A stretch of DNA of 64,000 nt from Bacillota bacterium. Its GTDB lineage: Bacteria > Bacillota > Clostridia > Christensenellales > SZUA-584. The notes beneath the pieces are model-generated. The model saw only the letters and a list, made by a program, of their open reading frames with translations, was not told the DNA's origin and did no database searches. The position numbers and the translations under genes were made by a program. The stretch lies in contig JAEYOE010000001.1 of NCBI GenBank assembly GCA_023412005.1, positions 62,001 through 126,000 of the forward strand, given 5' to 3'. Numbering within the stretch: the stretch's first letter is position 1; every line of letters begins with the position of its first letter. Positions 31,959 to 42,600 of this stretch are shown piece after piece.

Positions 31959-34382
31959 TTATGCGAGGAACGATTTGCCCGCAAACACCACGCTGTCACC
32001 CAGCACGGCCAACACGGCCGACGTGCCTTTCCCGTTTCTGTCCTGACGGTCGAGCTGCTCGGAGGAGAGCGAGAAATTCTGTCCGCTCTTCAGCGTCACC
32101 AGTATGCCGCAGGGGTCGGAGATTGTAAACGCTGCAGCCACGCAAGTGCCGGTCGATCCGTTTTTAAGCAGCGAGAGCGCCTTTAAGCCTTTGCCGCTGC
32201 GTTTCTGCGTTTCAAACAGGTATACGCGTGTGAGCTTGGCATACCCAAGGTCGGTAAACAGCGCGACGTCGTCCTGCTCATTCACCGGCGATGCCATCAC
32301 CACACTGTCGCCCTTTTGCAGCGAAATGCTCTTTACACCCTTCGCGGCGCGGCCCATCGCGCTGACATCCCCGGAGTTGAACCGAATACCCATACCGAGC
32401 TTCGTGATGATGAGCCAGTCGCTTTCTTCCGGCAGTATGCTGACGGAGACGATCGTATCGCCCTCGGCGAGGCCGCACGCCACAATTTTCTTGTTGCGCA
32501 CATCATACTCGCTTAAATGCGTGCGCTTAATCAGCCCGCCGCGCGTGGCGAAGAACACGTCTGCGTCCTTGTATTCGGCAACCGAGAACAGATCCACAAT
32601 GCTCTCGCTGGGGTCAATGCCCGCGATGATGGCGGAGAGAGGCTTGCCCTTGTCCTTGAGCTTGCAGTCGGGGATGTCTGTGGAGGCCAGCGTATACAAG
32701 CTGCCTTGATTTGTGAATATCTGCACCCGCATGCCGGTATTCGACGAGACGATGGTCTTGACACCGTCGTCTTCGGTCTGTGCGGATTTTTGGAACGATT
32801 TCTGGCTGATGCGCTTCAAGAATCCGTTGTTCGTCAGTATAATCACGCAGTCCTCAACGGATTTAAACTCATCCTCATTGATCTCGATCTCGTGATTCGT
32901 ATCGAGTATCTTGGTGCGGCGCTTGTCACCGTATTTTTCCTTGATCTCGTTCAGCTCGTGAACAATAACATTCATCAGCTTTATCTCTGATGCCAGAATC
33001 TCTTCCAGTCGCTTGATCGTTTCGAGTATGAACGCGTATTCCTTTTGCAGTGCTTCAATTTCTAGAGCCGTCAGCCGCGCAAGGCGCATATCGAGTATCG
33101 CCTGTGCCTGTATCTGCGAGAGGCCGAAGCGCGCCATCAGCTTATCGCGCGCCTCCCTGGGCGACGAGGATGCACGGATGATGCGGATGACCTCGTCGAT
33201 GTTTTGCACCGCGATAATAAGCCCGGCGAGTATATGCTCGCGTTGGCGCGCCTTTTCAAGGTCGTACTGCGTACGGCGTGTGACGATCTCCTTCTGGAAA
33301 CGGATGTAATGGTCGATAATGCTCATCAGTGAGAGCTGCTTGGGCTGCCCGTCAGCAATGCACACCATGTTGATGCCGAACGTCGTCTGCATATCCGAGT
33401 ATTTATAGAGGCAGTTCAGTATCGTTTTTGGGTCGTAATCCTTGCGCACCTCAATCACGGCGCGCAAGCCGTTGCGGTCGGATTCGTCGCGGATATCGCT
33501 GATGCCCGCAAACATCTCTTTTTTCTGCTCGGTCACCTGCAATATCTTCTCGAGCATGGCGGCTTTGTTCACCTGATATGGCATTTCGTTAATCACAATC
33601 AGCGATTTGCCGTTCACACCTTTTTCTATTGTCGTTTTGGCGCGCATCGCAATCTTACCGCGGCCGGTGGCATACGCTTCTTTGAGTTGATCGAGATTGA
33701 GCAAATAGCCGCCTGTCGGGAAATCCGGCCCGGGAATCAGCGTCATCAATTCTTCCAGCGATAGATGCGGGTTGCGTATGCGTGCGACAACGCCGTCAAT
33801 CACCTCGCCCAAATTGTGCGGCGGTATGTTGGTCGCCAGCCCAACAGCAATGCCCGCCGCGCCGTTCACCAGCAAATTGGGGTAACGTGCGGGCAGCATT
33901 TCGGGTTCTTTTAATGTGTCGTCGAAGTTAAACGACCAGCGCACCGTGTCTTTTTCAATATGCGCGAGCATTTCCATGGCAATGGGGGAGAGGCGTGCTT
34001 CGGTGTAACGCATCGCGGCGGCAGAGTCGCCGTCCATGCTCCCGAAGTTACCGTGGCCGTTCACAAGCGGCGCGCGCATGACAAAATCCTGCGCCATACG
34101 GACCATCGCGTCATAAACCGAGCTGTCGCCGTGCGGGTGGTATTTACCAAGCGTGTCGCCGACGATACGTGCGGACTTTCTGTGCGGCTTGTCCGGCGTA
34201 AGGCCAAGCTCCAGCATCGTGTAGAGTATGCGGCGCTGAACCGGCTTTAAACCGTCTTCCACGCGCGGCAGCGCCCTGTCCATAATCACGTATTCGGCAA
34301 ACGGTATCATCGAATCGTGCATCATGTCGCTCATCGAGACGGGTGTGATTTCGCTGGCGAGGGCTTCGTTTTTGTTAGACAT
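31959..34382 (-). CDS. parC: Type IIA topoisomerase subunit A (ParC/GyrA-like)
   Basis: DNA-breaking subunit, 807 residues. The winged helix holds KPVQRRILYTM, KSARIVGDTLGKYHPHGDSSVYDAMVRMAQDF (quinolone-resistance region), and the catalytic Tyr in AAMRYTEARLS. The C-terminal beta-pinwheel begins near residue 500. The canonical GyrA box (QRRGGKG) is absent from the first blade, which favours topoisomerase IV over gyrase; related motifs appear later at 726-732 (QKRSGKG) and 780-786 (QDRNGKG). It overlaps parE by 8 bases. A separate gyrBA pair elsewhere in the genome is expected but cannot be seen here. Confidence 0.85.
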   Translation of the reverse strand: MSNKNEALASEITPVSMSDMMHDSMIPFAEYVIMDRALPRVEDGLKPVQRRILYTMLELGLTPDKPHRKSARIVGDTLGKYHPHGDSSVYDAMVRMAQDFVMRAPLVNGHGNFGSMDGDSAAAMRYTEARLSPIAMEMLAHIEKDTVRWSFNFDDTLKEPEMLPARYPNLLVNGAAGIAVGLATNIPPHNLGEVIDGVVARIRNPHLSLEELMTLIPGPDFPTGGYLLNLDQLKEAYATGRGKIAMRAKTTIEKGVNGKSLIVINEMPYQVNKAAMLEKILQVTEQKKEMFAGISDIRDESDRNGLRAVIEVRKDYDPKTILNCLYKYSDMQTTFGINMVCIADGQPKQLSLMSIIDHYIRFQKEIVTRRTQYDLEKARQREHILAGLIIAVQNIDEVIRIIRASSSPREARDKLMARFGLSQIQAQAILDMRLARLTALEIEALQKEYAFILETIKRLEEILASEIKLMNVIVHELNEIKEKYGDKRRTKILDTNHEIEINEDEFKSVEDCVIILTNNGFLKRISQKSFQKSAQTEDDGVKTIVSSNTGMRVQIFTNQGSLYTLASTDIPDCKLKDKGKPLSAIIAGIDPSESIVDLFSVAEYKDADVFFATRGGLIKRTHLSEYDVRNKKIVACGLAEGDTIVSVSILPEESDWLIITKLGMGIRFNSGDVSAMGRAAKGVKSISLQKGDSVVMASPVNEQDDVALFTDLGYAKLTRVYLFETQKRSGKGLKALSLLKNGSTGTCVAAAFTISDPCGILVTLKSGQNFSLSSEQLDRQDRNGKGTSAVLAVLGDSVVFAGKSFLA

Positions 34383-36342
34383 TGCTCATCACCTTCTCAT
34401 TATAAAAGCTGTCTTCCTTGTTGAAGTTGGCATGCTCGGAGATGTATTCCTTTCGCGGCTCGGCCTTGTCGCCCATCAGCAGCGTGACCAGCCGTTCGGC
34501 TTCCGCCGCGTCATCGAGCTCCACGCGATAAAGCTTGCGCTGTGCCGGGTTCATCGTGGTTTCCCAGAGCTGCTCGGGGTTCATCTCGCCAAGGCCCTTG
34601 TAGCGCTGCACGTTGGCATCCTTGCCGAATTCGGCCTGCGCGGCCTTGAGCTCGGTGTCGGTATACGCGTAGACGGATTTGCTGCCCTTGTGAACGCGGT
34701 AAAGCGGGGGACGGCCGATGAATATATGGCCTGCCGTTAACAGATCGCGGAAGTAACGGTAAAAGAATGTCAGCAGTATTGCACGGATGTGCGCGCCGTC
34801 CTGGTCGGCGTCCGCGAGTATGATTATCTTGTGGTATTTCAAATCGGCTTCCTCAAAAACACCGTCGAAGCCCGTGCCGAGCGCTGTGATGATCGAACGG
34901 AACTCAACGTTTTCAATCACCTGATCGAGTCGCTTTTTTTCCACGTTGAGCGGCTTGCCACGCAGCGGAAGAATGGCTTGAAAGCGGCGGTCGCGGCCCT
35001 GCTTTGCGCTGCCGCCCGCGCTGTCGCCCTCTACGATGAAAAGCTCGTTGTCTCTGGCGTCTCGGCCGGAGCAGCTGGAGAGCTTGCCGACCAACGGCGC
35101 GCCTTCAAGCTTGCTGCGCTGGCGCTCCAGCTTCTTGGCTTTGGAGGCCGCTTCGCGCGCCTTGGCGGCACGAACGGCCTTGCCCACAAGCTCACCCGCC
35201 ATCGCGGTGTTGTTGAGATCCGCAAAGAACAGCGAAAGCTTGTCCTGAACAATGCTCTCAACGATCGTTTTCACTTCGGTATTGCCGAGCTTGGCCTTTG
35301 TTTGGCCTTCAAATTGCGCGTCCTTCATCTTCACGCTGATCACGGCGCAAAGACCTTCGCGATAGTCGTCGCCTGAGAGGTTCTCTTCTTTTTCCTTCAG
35401 GAGACCGGAGGCGCGCGCGTATTCATTCATCACCTTGGTATGTGCCGCCTTGAACCCGGATACGTGGGTACCGCCGTCAGCCGTGATAATGTTATTCACA
35501 AACGAGAGGATGTTTTCGTTGTACGTATCGTTGTATTGCATTGAGACTTCAACGCGTACGTCGTTCTTCTCGCCGTCAAAATAGATCGGCGTTTTGTGCA
35601 GCACGGTTTTTTCTTCGTTCAAATACTGAACGAAATCAATAATACCGCCCTGATAATCAAACACGACCTTCCTCGGACGCCCGTCCTTTAATATGCGCTC
35701 GTCTGTCAGCGTGATTTTAACGTTTTTACTTAAAAAGGAGATAACGCGTAAATGCGACGATACGGTATCAAAGCTGAAATTGATCGTTTCAAAAACCCGG
35801 TCATCCGGCAGAAACGTGATTTTGGTGCCGCGGTTTTTTGTGGTGCCTGTTTCCTCAAGCTTGGTGACCGCCCGCCCGCTTTCTATCTTGCCGCCTTTCA
35901 GGCGGCTTTCGTAACGCTGTTCGTAAACTTTTCCGCCCGTGCAAACGGTAACGTGCAGCCAGCGCGACAGCGCGTTCACAACGGATGCACCCACGCCGTG
36001 CAGACCGCCCGCATATGTGTATGTGTCGTTGTTGAATTTGCCGCCCGCGTGCAGCTGTGTGAACACAACCTCCACACCGGATACTTTTTTCTCGGGATGG
36101 ATGCCAACCGGGATGCCTCGCCCGTTATCCTCCACAGTGACAGAATTGTCCGTATGCAGCGTAACACTGATTTTATCGGCATAGCCGTTAACCGCTTCGT
36201 CCACAGAATTATCAACGATTTCCCAAAGCAGGTGGTGCAGCCCTTTTTGGCCGGTGGAGCCTATATACATGCCCGGTCGCTTTCGTACCGCATCGAGCCC
36301 TTCGAGCACCTGAATGTCGCTCGCGCTGTATTCTTTGGCCAT
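34375..36342 (-). CDS. parE: Type IIA topoisomerase subunit B (ParE/GyrB-like)
   Basis: ATPase and TOPRIM subunit, 655 residues. The GHKL ATPase has EIVDNSVDEAVNGYA (Bergerat N-box), VEDNGRGIPVG and YTYAGGLHGVGASVVNALS. The TOPRIM domain has the catalytic Glu in VEGDSAGGSAKQGRDR and the DxD in ILADADQDGAHIR. It ends with the QLWETTMNPAQR segment. It starts MAKEYSASDIQVLEGLDAVRKRPGMYIG with AGAGGAG 6 bases upstream. Choice of ParE over GyrB rests on its partner lacking a first-blade GyrA box and is not certain. Confidence 0.87.
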   Translation of the reverse strand: MAKEYSASDIQVLEGLDAVRKRPGMYIGSTGQKGLHHLLWEIVDNSVDEAVNGYADKISVTLHTDNSVTVEDNGRGIPVGIHPEKKVSGVEVVFTQLHAGGKFNNDTYTYAGGLHGVGASVVNALSRWLHVTVCTGGKVYEQRYESRLKGGKIESGRAVTKLEETGTTKNRGTKITFLPDDRVFETINFSFDTVSSHLRVISFLSKNVKITLTDERILKDGRPRKVVFDYQGGIIDFVQYLNEEKTVLHKTPIYFDGEKNDVRVEVSMQYNDTYNENILSFVNNIITADGGTHVSGFKAAHTKVMNEYARASGLLKEKEENLSGDDYREGLCAVISVKMKDAQFEGQTKAKLGNTEVKTIVESIVQDKLSLFFADLNNTAMAGELVGKAVRAAKAREAASKAKKLERQRSKLEGAPLVGKLSSCSGRDARDNELFIVEGDSAGGSAKQGRDRRFQAILPLRGKPLNVEKKRLDQVIENVEFRSIITALGTGFDGVFEEADLKYHKIIILADADQDGAHIRAILLTFFYRYFRDLLTAGHIFIGRPPLYRVHKGSKSVYAYTDTELKAAQAEFGKDANVQRYKGLGEMNPEQLWETTMNPAQRKLYRVELDDAAEAERLVTLLMGDKAEPRKEYISEHANFNKEDSFYNEKVMSNV

Positions 36343-36451
36343 AGTTTCTCCTCTTTTGCATCACAAAATGTGGTGTATGCGTGTGCATACACCACATAAT
36401 ATTACCCCAAAAGGCGCTTGTTATCAATAGATAAACAAATTAATCGGCGGA

Positions 36452-36901
36452 TCAACCTTTGTACTTGACGAGCTCTACACCGGCCTCTTTGAATATCTCG
36501 TGCGAAAAATCGTCGGGATAGGGCTTCAAATAAACGACACGGCTGATGCCCGCATTGACGATCATTTTTGAGCAGATCACGCAGGGTTGGTGCGTGCAGT
36601 ACATTGTGGCGCCTTCAATGCTGACGCCGAGCTTGGCGGCTTGAATGATCGCGTTCTGTTCGGCGTGTACGGCGTAACACAGCTCGTGCTGAGTGCCGGA
36701 CGGGATGCCGAGCTTTTGACGCAGGCATTCGCCTTTTTCCTTACAGCTTTTTAGGCCTGCCGGTGCGCCGTTGTAGCCGGTGGTGAGAATCCTCTTGTTC
36801 TTAACGATAACCGCGCCCACGCTGCGGTCGGTCTTGTAACAGCTGGACCATTTGGCGATGGTCGACGTTAAGTCCATAAAACGCTTGTCCCATTTATCCA
36901 T
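36452..36901 (-). CDS. Deoxycytidylate (dCMP) deaminase, ComEB-like
   Basis: Zinc enzyme converting dCMP to dUMP for thymidylate synthesis. The zinc site is the HAE of YAVHAEQNAIIQAA together with PCVICSKM; an N-terminal insert with SCYKTDRSVGAVIVKN, TGYNGAPAG and CREKGE-like segments is typical of dCMP deaminases. Length 149 fits. GGGGAG lies 8 bases before the ATG. It works in the same nucleotide pathway as the dUTPase at 53.1 kb. It is 109 bases downstream of... parE's start on the same strand side and probably has its own transcript. Confidence 0.92.
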   Translation of the reverse strand: MDKWDKRFMDLTSTIAKWSSCYKTDRSVGAVIVKNKRILTTGYNGAPAGLKSCKEKGECLRQKLGIPSGTQHELCYAVHAEQNAIIQAAKLGVSIEGATMYCTHQPCVICSKMIVNAGISRVVYLKPYPDDFSHEIFKEAGVELVKYKG

Positions 36902-37271
36902 GCTTTGTGCTCCCCAATTCCGCGCTGCCCCCAGCGCCGAAGTTTATCACATAATCCGCCGAAATGTGCGTTCATTATACACGATGCGGCGAAGATATGC
37001 CATTGGTTATTTCTAAATATTGCTGTGAATGCAGCGTCTTGAGCATAAAAAACAAGAGGCTGCGAAGCGTCAGTTTTGTTGTGGGTGCCGTTTGAAAGCC
37101 TGCATGGAGACCATACAATAACTAAGTATTCAACGCTTTCTAAAAAAGTCCTGCACAGCTTTAGAAAATACTTAAAAACAGGCGATAATAAGAGTAAAAC
37201 AAGCAAATCGTATTTATATTCGAACATATTCAAACTTAAAACCGTTTAGATATAGATTTTTGAGCATATAA
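36902..37271. other. Intergenic region between the dCMP deaminase and groES
   Basis: About 370 bases with no gene I can support and no repeat family. A 121-residue open frame on the minus strand (36868-37233) starts with TTG, has no ribosome binding site and overlaps the deaminase start, so it is not called. The groES control sites begin at 37272. Confidence 0.6.
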
Positions 37272-37309
37272 GGCAAATTTTGAATTTGCCATCATTTCTC
37301 TTATATATT
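37272..37309 (+). promoter_or_regulatory. groESL promoter with a perfect inverted repeat over the -35
   Basis: TTGAAT (37280-37285) and TATATT (37304-37309) with an 18-base spacer fit a sigma-A promoter. GGCAAATT-TTG-AATTTGCC (37272-37290) is a perfect 8-bp inverted repeat that covers the -35, distinct from CIRCE and unlike the direct-repeat CtsR box. Confidence 0.6.
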
Positions 37310-37322
37310 ATTATTAATCCTG

Positions 37323-37349
37323 TTAGCACTCAAACAAAGTGAGTGCTAA
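37323..37349 (+). promoter_or_regulatory. CIRCE operator (HrcA binding site)
   Basis: TTAGCACTC (37323-37331), nine bases, GAGTGCTAA (37341-37349): an exact match to the CIRCE consensus bound by the heat-shock repressor HrcA. It lies directly downstream of the predicted -10, in the early transcript of groES. Confidence 0.97.
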
Positions 37350-37404
37350 CAATGCAAAAGCAAAAATATGAATCAAATATCATATCTACAAGGAGGTTTT
37401 TATT

Positions 37405-37689
37405 ATGTCCATAAAACCATTGGGCGACAGAGTTGTGATTAAGAGCCTTGAGAGCGAGGAAACCACAAAGAGCGGTATCGTGCTGACAGGCAGCGCGAAG
37501 GAAAAACCGCAGACTGCGGAAGTTGTGGCGGTAGGCCCCGGCGGCATGGTCGACGGCAAAGAAGTTGTAATGACCGTGCAGGTTGGTCAGAAGGTTCTGT
37601 ACAGCAAATATGCGGGCACCGAAGTTAAGGTTGGCGGAGAAGAATACATCATCGTACGCCAGAGCGATTTGCTTGCGACTGTGGAATAA
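37405..37689 (+). CDS. groES: Co-chaperonin GroES
   Basis: Seven-subunit lid of the GroEL chamber, 94 residues. It starts SIKPLGDRVVIKSLESEETTKSGIVL, whose mobile loop ends in GIVL, and includes VVAVGPGG and the C-terminal YIIVRQSDLLATVE. AAGGAGG lies 8 bases ahead of the ATG. It is transcribed with groEL (25-base gap) under HrcA control at the CIRCE site. Confidence 0.97.
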   Translation: MSIKPLGDRVVIKSLESEETTKSGIVLTGSAKEKPQTAEVVAVGPGGMVDGKEVVMTVQVGQKVLYSKYAGTEVKVGGEEYIIVRQSDLLATVE

Positions 37690-37714
37690 ACGAAATATAG
37701 GAGGATGATGAATT

Positions 37715-39346
37715 ATGGCAAAACAGGTTAAATACGGAGAAGACGCAAGACGCTTGCTTGAATCCGGCGTGAACCAGCTCGCCGATACAGTGAAAGTGAC
37801 ACTCGGACCCAAGGGCAGAAACGTTGTGCTCGATAAGAAATTCGGCTCGCCGGTTATCACCAACGACGGTGTGACCATTGCGAAGGAAATTGAGCTGGAA
37901 GATCCGTTTGAAAATATGGGCGCACAGCTTGTTAAAGAAGTTGCGACGAAGACCAACGATGTCGCGGGCGACGGCACCACCACAGCCACACTGCTGGCAC
38001 AGGCCATTATCCGCGAAGGATTAAAGAATGTTGCTGCCGGTGCGAACCCGATGGTGATCAAGAAGGGTATCTTGAAGGCTGTGGAAATTTCCGTGAACAG
38101 CTTAAAGGAGCTCTCTAACCCGATTTCCGGCACCAAGGCCATTGCTCAGGTTGCATCCATCTCGGCGGGCGACGAAGAGATCGGCTCGCTGATTGCGGAA
38201 GCGATGGAGAAGGTCGGCAACGACGGCGTCATCACCGTGGAAGAAAGCAAGACGATGAAGACAGAGCTGTCCGTTGTGGAAGGTATGGAATTCGACAGAG
38301 GCTATGCGTCGGCTTACATGGTTACCGATACTGAGAAGATGGAAGCGGTGCTCGACGAACCGTTGATTCTGATTACAGATAAAAAGATCTCGAACATACA
38401 GGAACTGCTGCCGATATTGGAGCAGGTGGTGCAGTTGGGCAAAAAGCTGCTCATCATCGCTGAGGACGTGGAAGGCGAAGCGCTCACCACATTGATTGTC
38501 AACAAGCTGCGCGGCACATTCAGCTGTGTTGCTGTGAAGGCTCCCGGCTTTGGCGACAGACGCAAAGCGATGCTGCAGGATATCGCGATACTGACCGGCG
38601 GCCAGGTGATTTCCGACGAAATTGGTATTGAGCTTAAGGAAGCCAAAATCGAGATGCTCGGCAAGGCGCGTCAGGTTAAAGTGGATAAGGAAAACACCAC
38701 AATTGTTGAAGGCGCGGGAGACCCGTCTGAAATTAAAGCACGCATCAGCTCGATCAAAGCGCAGATTGAAGAAACCACATCCGATTACGACCGTGAGAAG
38801 CTGCAGGAGCGCCTTGCGAAGCTCGCGGGCGGCGTGGCTGTGATTCAGGTGGGTGCGGCAACCGAAACCGAAATGAAGGAAAGCAAAATGCGCATTGAAG
38901 ACGCGCTGGCTGCGACACGTGCAGCCGTTGAGGAAGGCATTGTGCCGGGCGGCGGTGTGGCCTCGCTGCATGCGGCCAAGGACGTGGCGAAAGCTATCGA
39001 CAGCCTTGAAGGCGATGTGAAGACGGGCATGCAGATTGTGATGCGCGCATTGGAAGAACCTGTTCGCCAGATTGCGACCAACGCAGGCCTTGAGGGCAGC
39101 GTAATTGTCGACAAGATCAAGAACGCGAACGATACCAATTTCGGTTACGATGCGGCGAAGAACGAATATGGCGACATGGTGGCCAAGGGCATTATCGACC
39201 CGACGAAGGTGACGAGAAGCGCCATTCAGAACGCGGCGTCCATTGCCTCGATGCTGCTGACAACAGAAAGCATCGTGACGGACATTCCCGAAGAGAAGGG
39301 TGCCGGTATGCCGGCGGCTCCGGGCGGAATGCCGGGCATGTACTAA
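37715..39346 (+). CDS. groEL: Chaperonin GroEL
   Basis: 60-kDa chaperonin subunit, 543 residues. ATP-binding segments VTLGPKGRNVVLDK and AGDGTTTATLLA are intact, with the catalytic Asp in VVEGAGDPSEI and the apical-domain stretch EGMEFDRGYASAYMVTD. The C terminus is the usual Gly/Met-rich tail (GGMPGMY). AGGAGG precedes the ATG. One copy is seen in this window; the pair is followed by a strong terminator. Confidence 0.98.
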   Translation: MAKQVKYGEDARRLLESGVNQLADTVKVTLGPKGRNVVLDKKFGSPVITNDGVTIAKEIELEDPFENMGAQLVKEVATKTNDVAGDGTTTATLLAQAIIREGLKNVAAGANPMVIKKGILKAVEISVNSLKELSNPISGTKAIAQVASISAGDEEIGSLIAEAMEKVGNDGVITVEESKTMKTELSVVEGMEFDRGYASAYMVTDTEKMEAVLDEPLILITDKKISNIQELLPILEQVVQLGKKLLIIAEDVEGEALTTLIVNKLRGTFSCVAVKAPGFGDRRKAMLQDIAILTGGQVISDEIGIELKEAKIEMLGKARQVKVDKENTTIVEGAGDPSEIKARISSIKAQIEETTSDYDREKLQERLAKLAGGVAVIQVGAATETEMKESKMRIEDALAATRAAVEEGIVPGGGVASLHAAKDVAKAIDSLEGDVKTGMQIVMRALEEPVRQIATNAGLEGSVIVDKIKNANDTNFGYDAAKNEYGDMVAKGIIDPTKVTRSAIQNAASIASMLLTTESIVTDIPEEKGAGMPAAPGGMPGMY

Positions 39347-39375
39347 GCCATATAACGCGAAACAACAATTGAAAC

Positions 39376-39406
39376 AAAGCGCAGTGCCGATTGGTGCTGC
39401 GCTTTT
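39376..39406 (+). terminator. Terminator of groESL
   Basis: AAAGCGCAG (39376-39384), 12-base loop, CTGCGCTTT (39397-39405), then T. Beyond it, 39407-39617 shows nothing assignable. Confidence 0.75.
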
Positions 39407-39617
39407 ATCATGCGTTCTGTTAGATGAGACTTATTGCTTAAGGTCAGATGGAAGTTGCATTGTCAGCAGTCGCAGACATTATCATAAAAAATGGCCTCTT
39501 CGGTATAGTACGCTATCAAGCGGCATTGCGAACTGATCCATAATGTGTTGCTGCGGTTTGTTTTGTTCAACTATAGAAAGCTAGGATGGGTTTTGTATTA
39601 ACAAGACTGCATGATGC

Positions 39618-42600
39618 TTATGTATCTTTTTTGAGCAATGCTTCAATCTGCTCCGGCAAGAGCGGCTTGTAGTAGTAAAAGCCTTGCACTTCATCGCACT
39701 TGTGCGCCTCCAGATATTCAAGCTGTTCGTCGTTTTCTACACCCTCGGCTATAATTTTAAGATCCAAATTTTTTGCGAGATTAATAATAATGCCCGCAAT
39801 CGCCTTGTCCTTTTTGTTGCCGCAAATGTCGCGGACGAACTGAATATCCAGCTTGATACGGTCAACCGGCAGCATTTTGAGGCGGTTCAGCGATGAATAC
39901 TCGGTGCCGAAATCATCGATAGATAACGACACCCCCAAGTCTTTAAGCGCGTTGAACACTTCAATGGTGTATGATGATTCGTTGTTGGCAACGCTCTCAG
40001 TCAGCTCTAATTCAACGTCTTTGGTATCGAGAGCCGTGTCCGCCAGTATGCTTTTAATTCGGCTCACTATATTCCGGCTGCGGAATTGAATGACGGATAT
40101 ATTCACAGCTATCCGAATGGGGCGAAGGCCCATATCCTGCCATGCTTTGTTCTGCCTGCATGCGGTTTCCAGCACCCACTCTCCAATGGGTACGATCAGT
40201 CCGGTCTGTTCTGCCAGCGGAATAAACCGGGCGGGTGATATCAGCCCCATTTTCGGATGATTCCAGCGAAGCAATGCCTCAACACCGGTAATTTTTTTGG
40301 TTGCCAGGTCAATTTGCGGCTGATACTCCAAAAACAGCTCGTTTCTTTCCAAAGCTCGGTAAAGGCTGTTGGTCAGCTGCATTCTGAACAAGGCTTCTTC
40401 CTTCAGCTCCGGTGAACAAAGCTCATACCTGTTTCTGCCCTTCTCCTTGGCCCGGTACATGGCAATCTCCGCGTTTTTTATCAGCGTATCCGCATCATCG
40501 CCGTCTTCGGGGTACACGGCGATGCCCGCACTCGCGGTCATGTAGTATTCCTGATCGTTAATGGAAATCGGCCTTTTAAATGTATCCATTATTTTATCAA
40601 CAACGAGAATAACGTCTTTCACGGCAGAGAGATGATTGATCAGAATGACGAATTTATCGCCGCCGAAACGTGACACAGCGTCCGTCTTTCGAACAGCTTG
40701 CTGCAAAGATTCGGAGATTTTAATGAGCATCTTGTCTCCGGCCTGATGCCCCATGGTATTGTTGACGGACTTGAATACATCGAGATCGAGGAACATCAAC
40801 GCCAACGCGTTTTCTGTGCGTTTGGAGAGTTCAATGGCTTGAACCGCCCGGTCTTTGAGCAGCAGTTTGTTTGGCAGGCCTGTCAGGTAATCATAAAAAG
40901 CCATTCTGTTGATCTCCTGCTCCTGGTGCACCTTGGCTTTTGCATCCGCAAGAATATTCGAGATGATTTTGAACGAATTGACCTGCGTGTCACTCCAGAT
41001 ATTATGGGTGGACGTGTAAGCCGCCGCAAACATGCCCTGCACGCTGCCCTCTGCCATAAACGGTATGGCGATGATCGATTGTACCTGCGTGTTCAGCAGG
41101 TGATGCAAATCCTTGCGCTGCTGTTCCATCAAATAGTCCGTATTCGGAACGACGATGGATTTGTTCGACAATATCCGCCCTATTATGGTTGTCAGGTCGC
41201 TCAGAACGGTACCGATGAGGGCGTTGTCGTCGGATTTGGAGGAATGCCATTGCTGCACAAGCTCGACTTGGTTTTGAGAGGCGTCAAACAGAAAAACGTA
41301 GGTGTGATCGAGATTGAAAAACACGCCTGTTTTTGCAAGCATATAATCCACCTTTTTGGAGAAGTTGGATTCATTGATGGATACAAAACTCGCTGAAACA
41401 TCGGAAACGAGCCTTTGCACCTCTATCTGCTGCAGGTTTTCTTTTGTTTTGGCAGATATAACTTTATTGACGTAAAACGATAAGCTTGCCGCAATCAGAA
41501 AGAGGCCGATTCTTGATATATAAGCCACATGATTAATCATCACCTCCGTTTGCGGACTAAGCAGCCAGAGCAAAAGCTGCGTAAACAGGAACGAGATAAC
41601 AATCGCGTTGATCATAAAACGCTTATTTATTAAGAAAACGATAATCAGGCATATGAACGAGACCGACCAAATTGTTACGCCGCCGTAGTCGGCATAACCA
41701 AGCGTGATAACCGGAATGGCAAGTGCAAGCAGTACGGCGCTGATAATGTCTTTCAGTTTCGAATGAATGCCGATGTGCTGCGTAATAAAGAAACCAACGC
41801 CAATGAGCACCATGACAAAGCTGAAAAGCAGAACGAGCCAAAGATCATGAGGCTTGTCGCTGTATACATACTGCGTGAAAATATTCAGTAAAGCCCCGGC
41901 AATTGAGACGATCAGCACGGAAGCAGACAATTTGTTGCGAATCTGGTCTGTCATGAACAGCTCGTTTTCTGTTCGTTCATTGGCTCCCAGCAGCCCGTAA
42001 TGGCGAATGGTGAAAAAGGTGACCACAATGGGCAATATCATGTATATGGGTGCGAGCTGAGGAAGCGCGGTAGAAAAAAGTAAATTGCCGAAAATATCTG
42101 TGAGCGTCCCGATCGAAAAAGGAATTAAAAACGAGATCAGTATATTGCGAACCTGCTTTTTATTGGTAGCGCTGGGCGTTTGCCGCCCCCAACGCCATAA
42201 TAGGAAGAACCCAAAAACGGAATACAGAAAAAAGTATGCCGAGTAGAACCAGTCCCATACATTATTTTCAGCAATGTTTACCCACCCGAGAGACGTTTGA
42301 ACAAGGTTAAACTGTGCCGGGTTAACACCAGGAACAAACGTAAAGCCAATCAGCGTGACAACAGCAGGTGCGTAAATAATAACGCGAGTCCACCATTTTT
42401 CCAGCCAGCCGTCATGCTCCGTAAAAACAATGAAGTAATGCAGCATGATGCTGAAGAAAATGCCCCATCCGAACGCAGCGAAACGGCGCCAAAACAGACA
42501 GGTTACGGCATCGACAGCCGATATGGCAAAAGAGAAGCCAAATGACCAAATCATAAGCGCTGCGGTCATGGCGAAAAATAATCTGTTTTGCTGAGCCTTC

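Noticed and set aside
36868..37233. 121-residue minus-strand frame upstream of the dCMP deaminase
   Set aside because: TTG start, no ribosome binding site and overlap with the deaminase start; composition is AT-driven.
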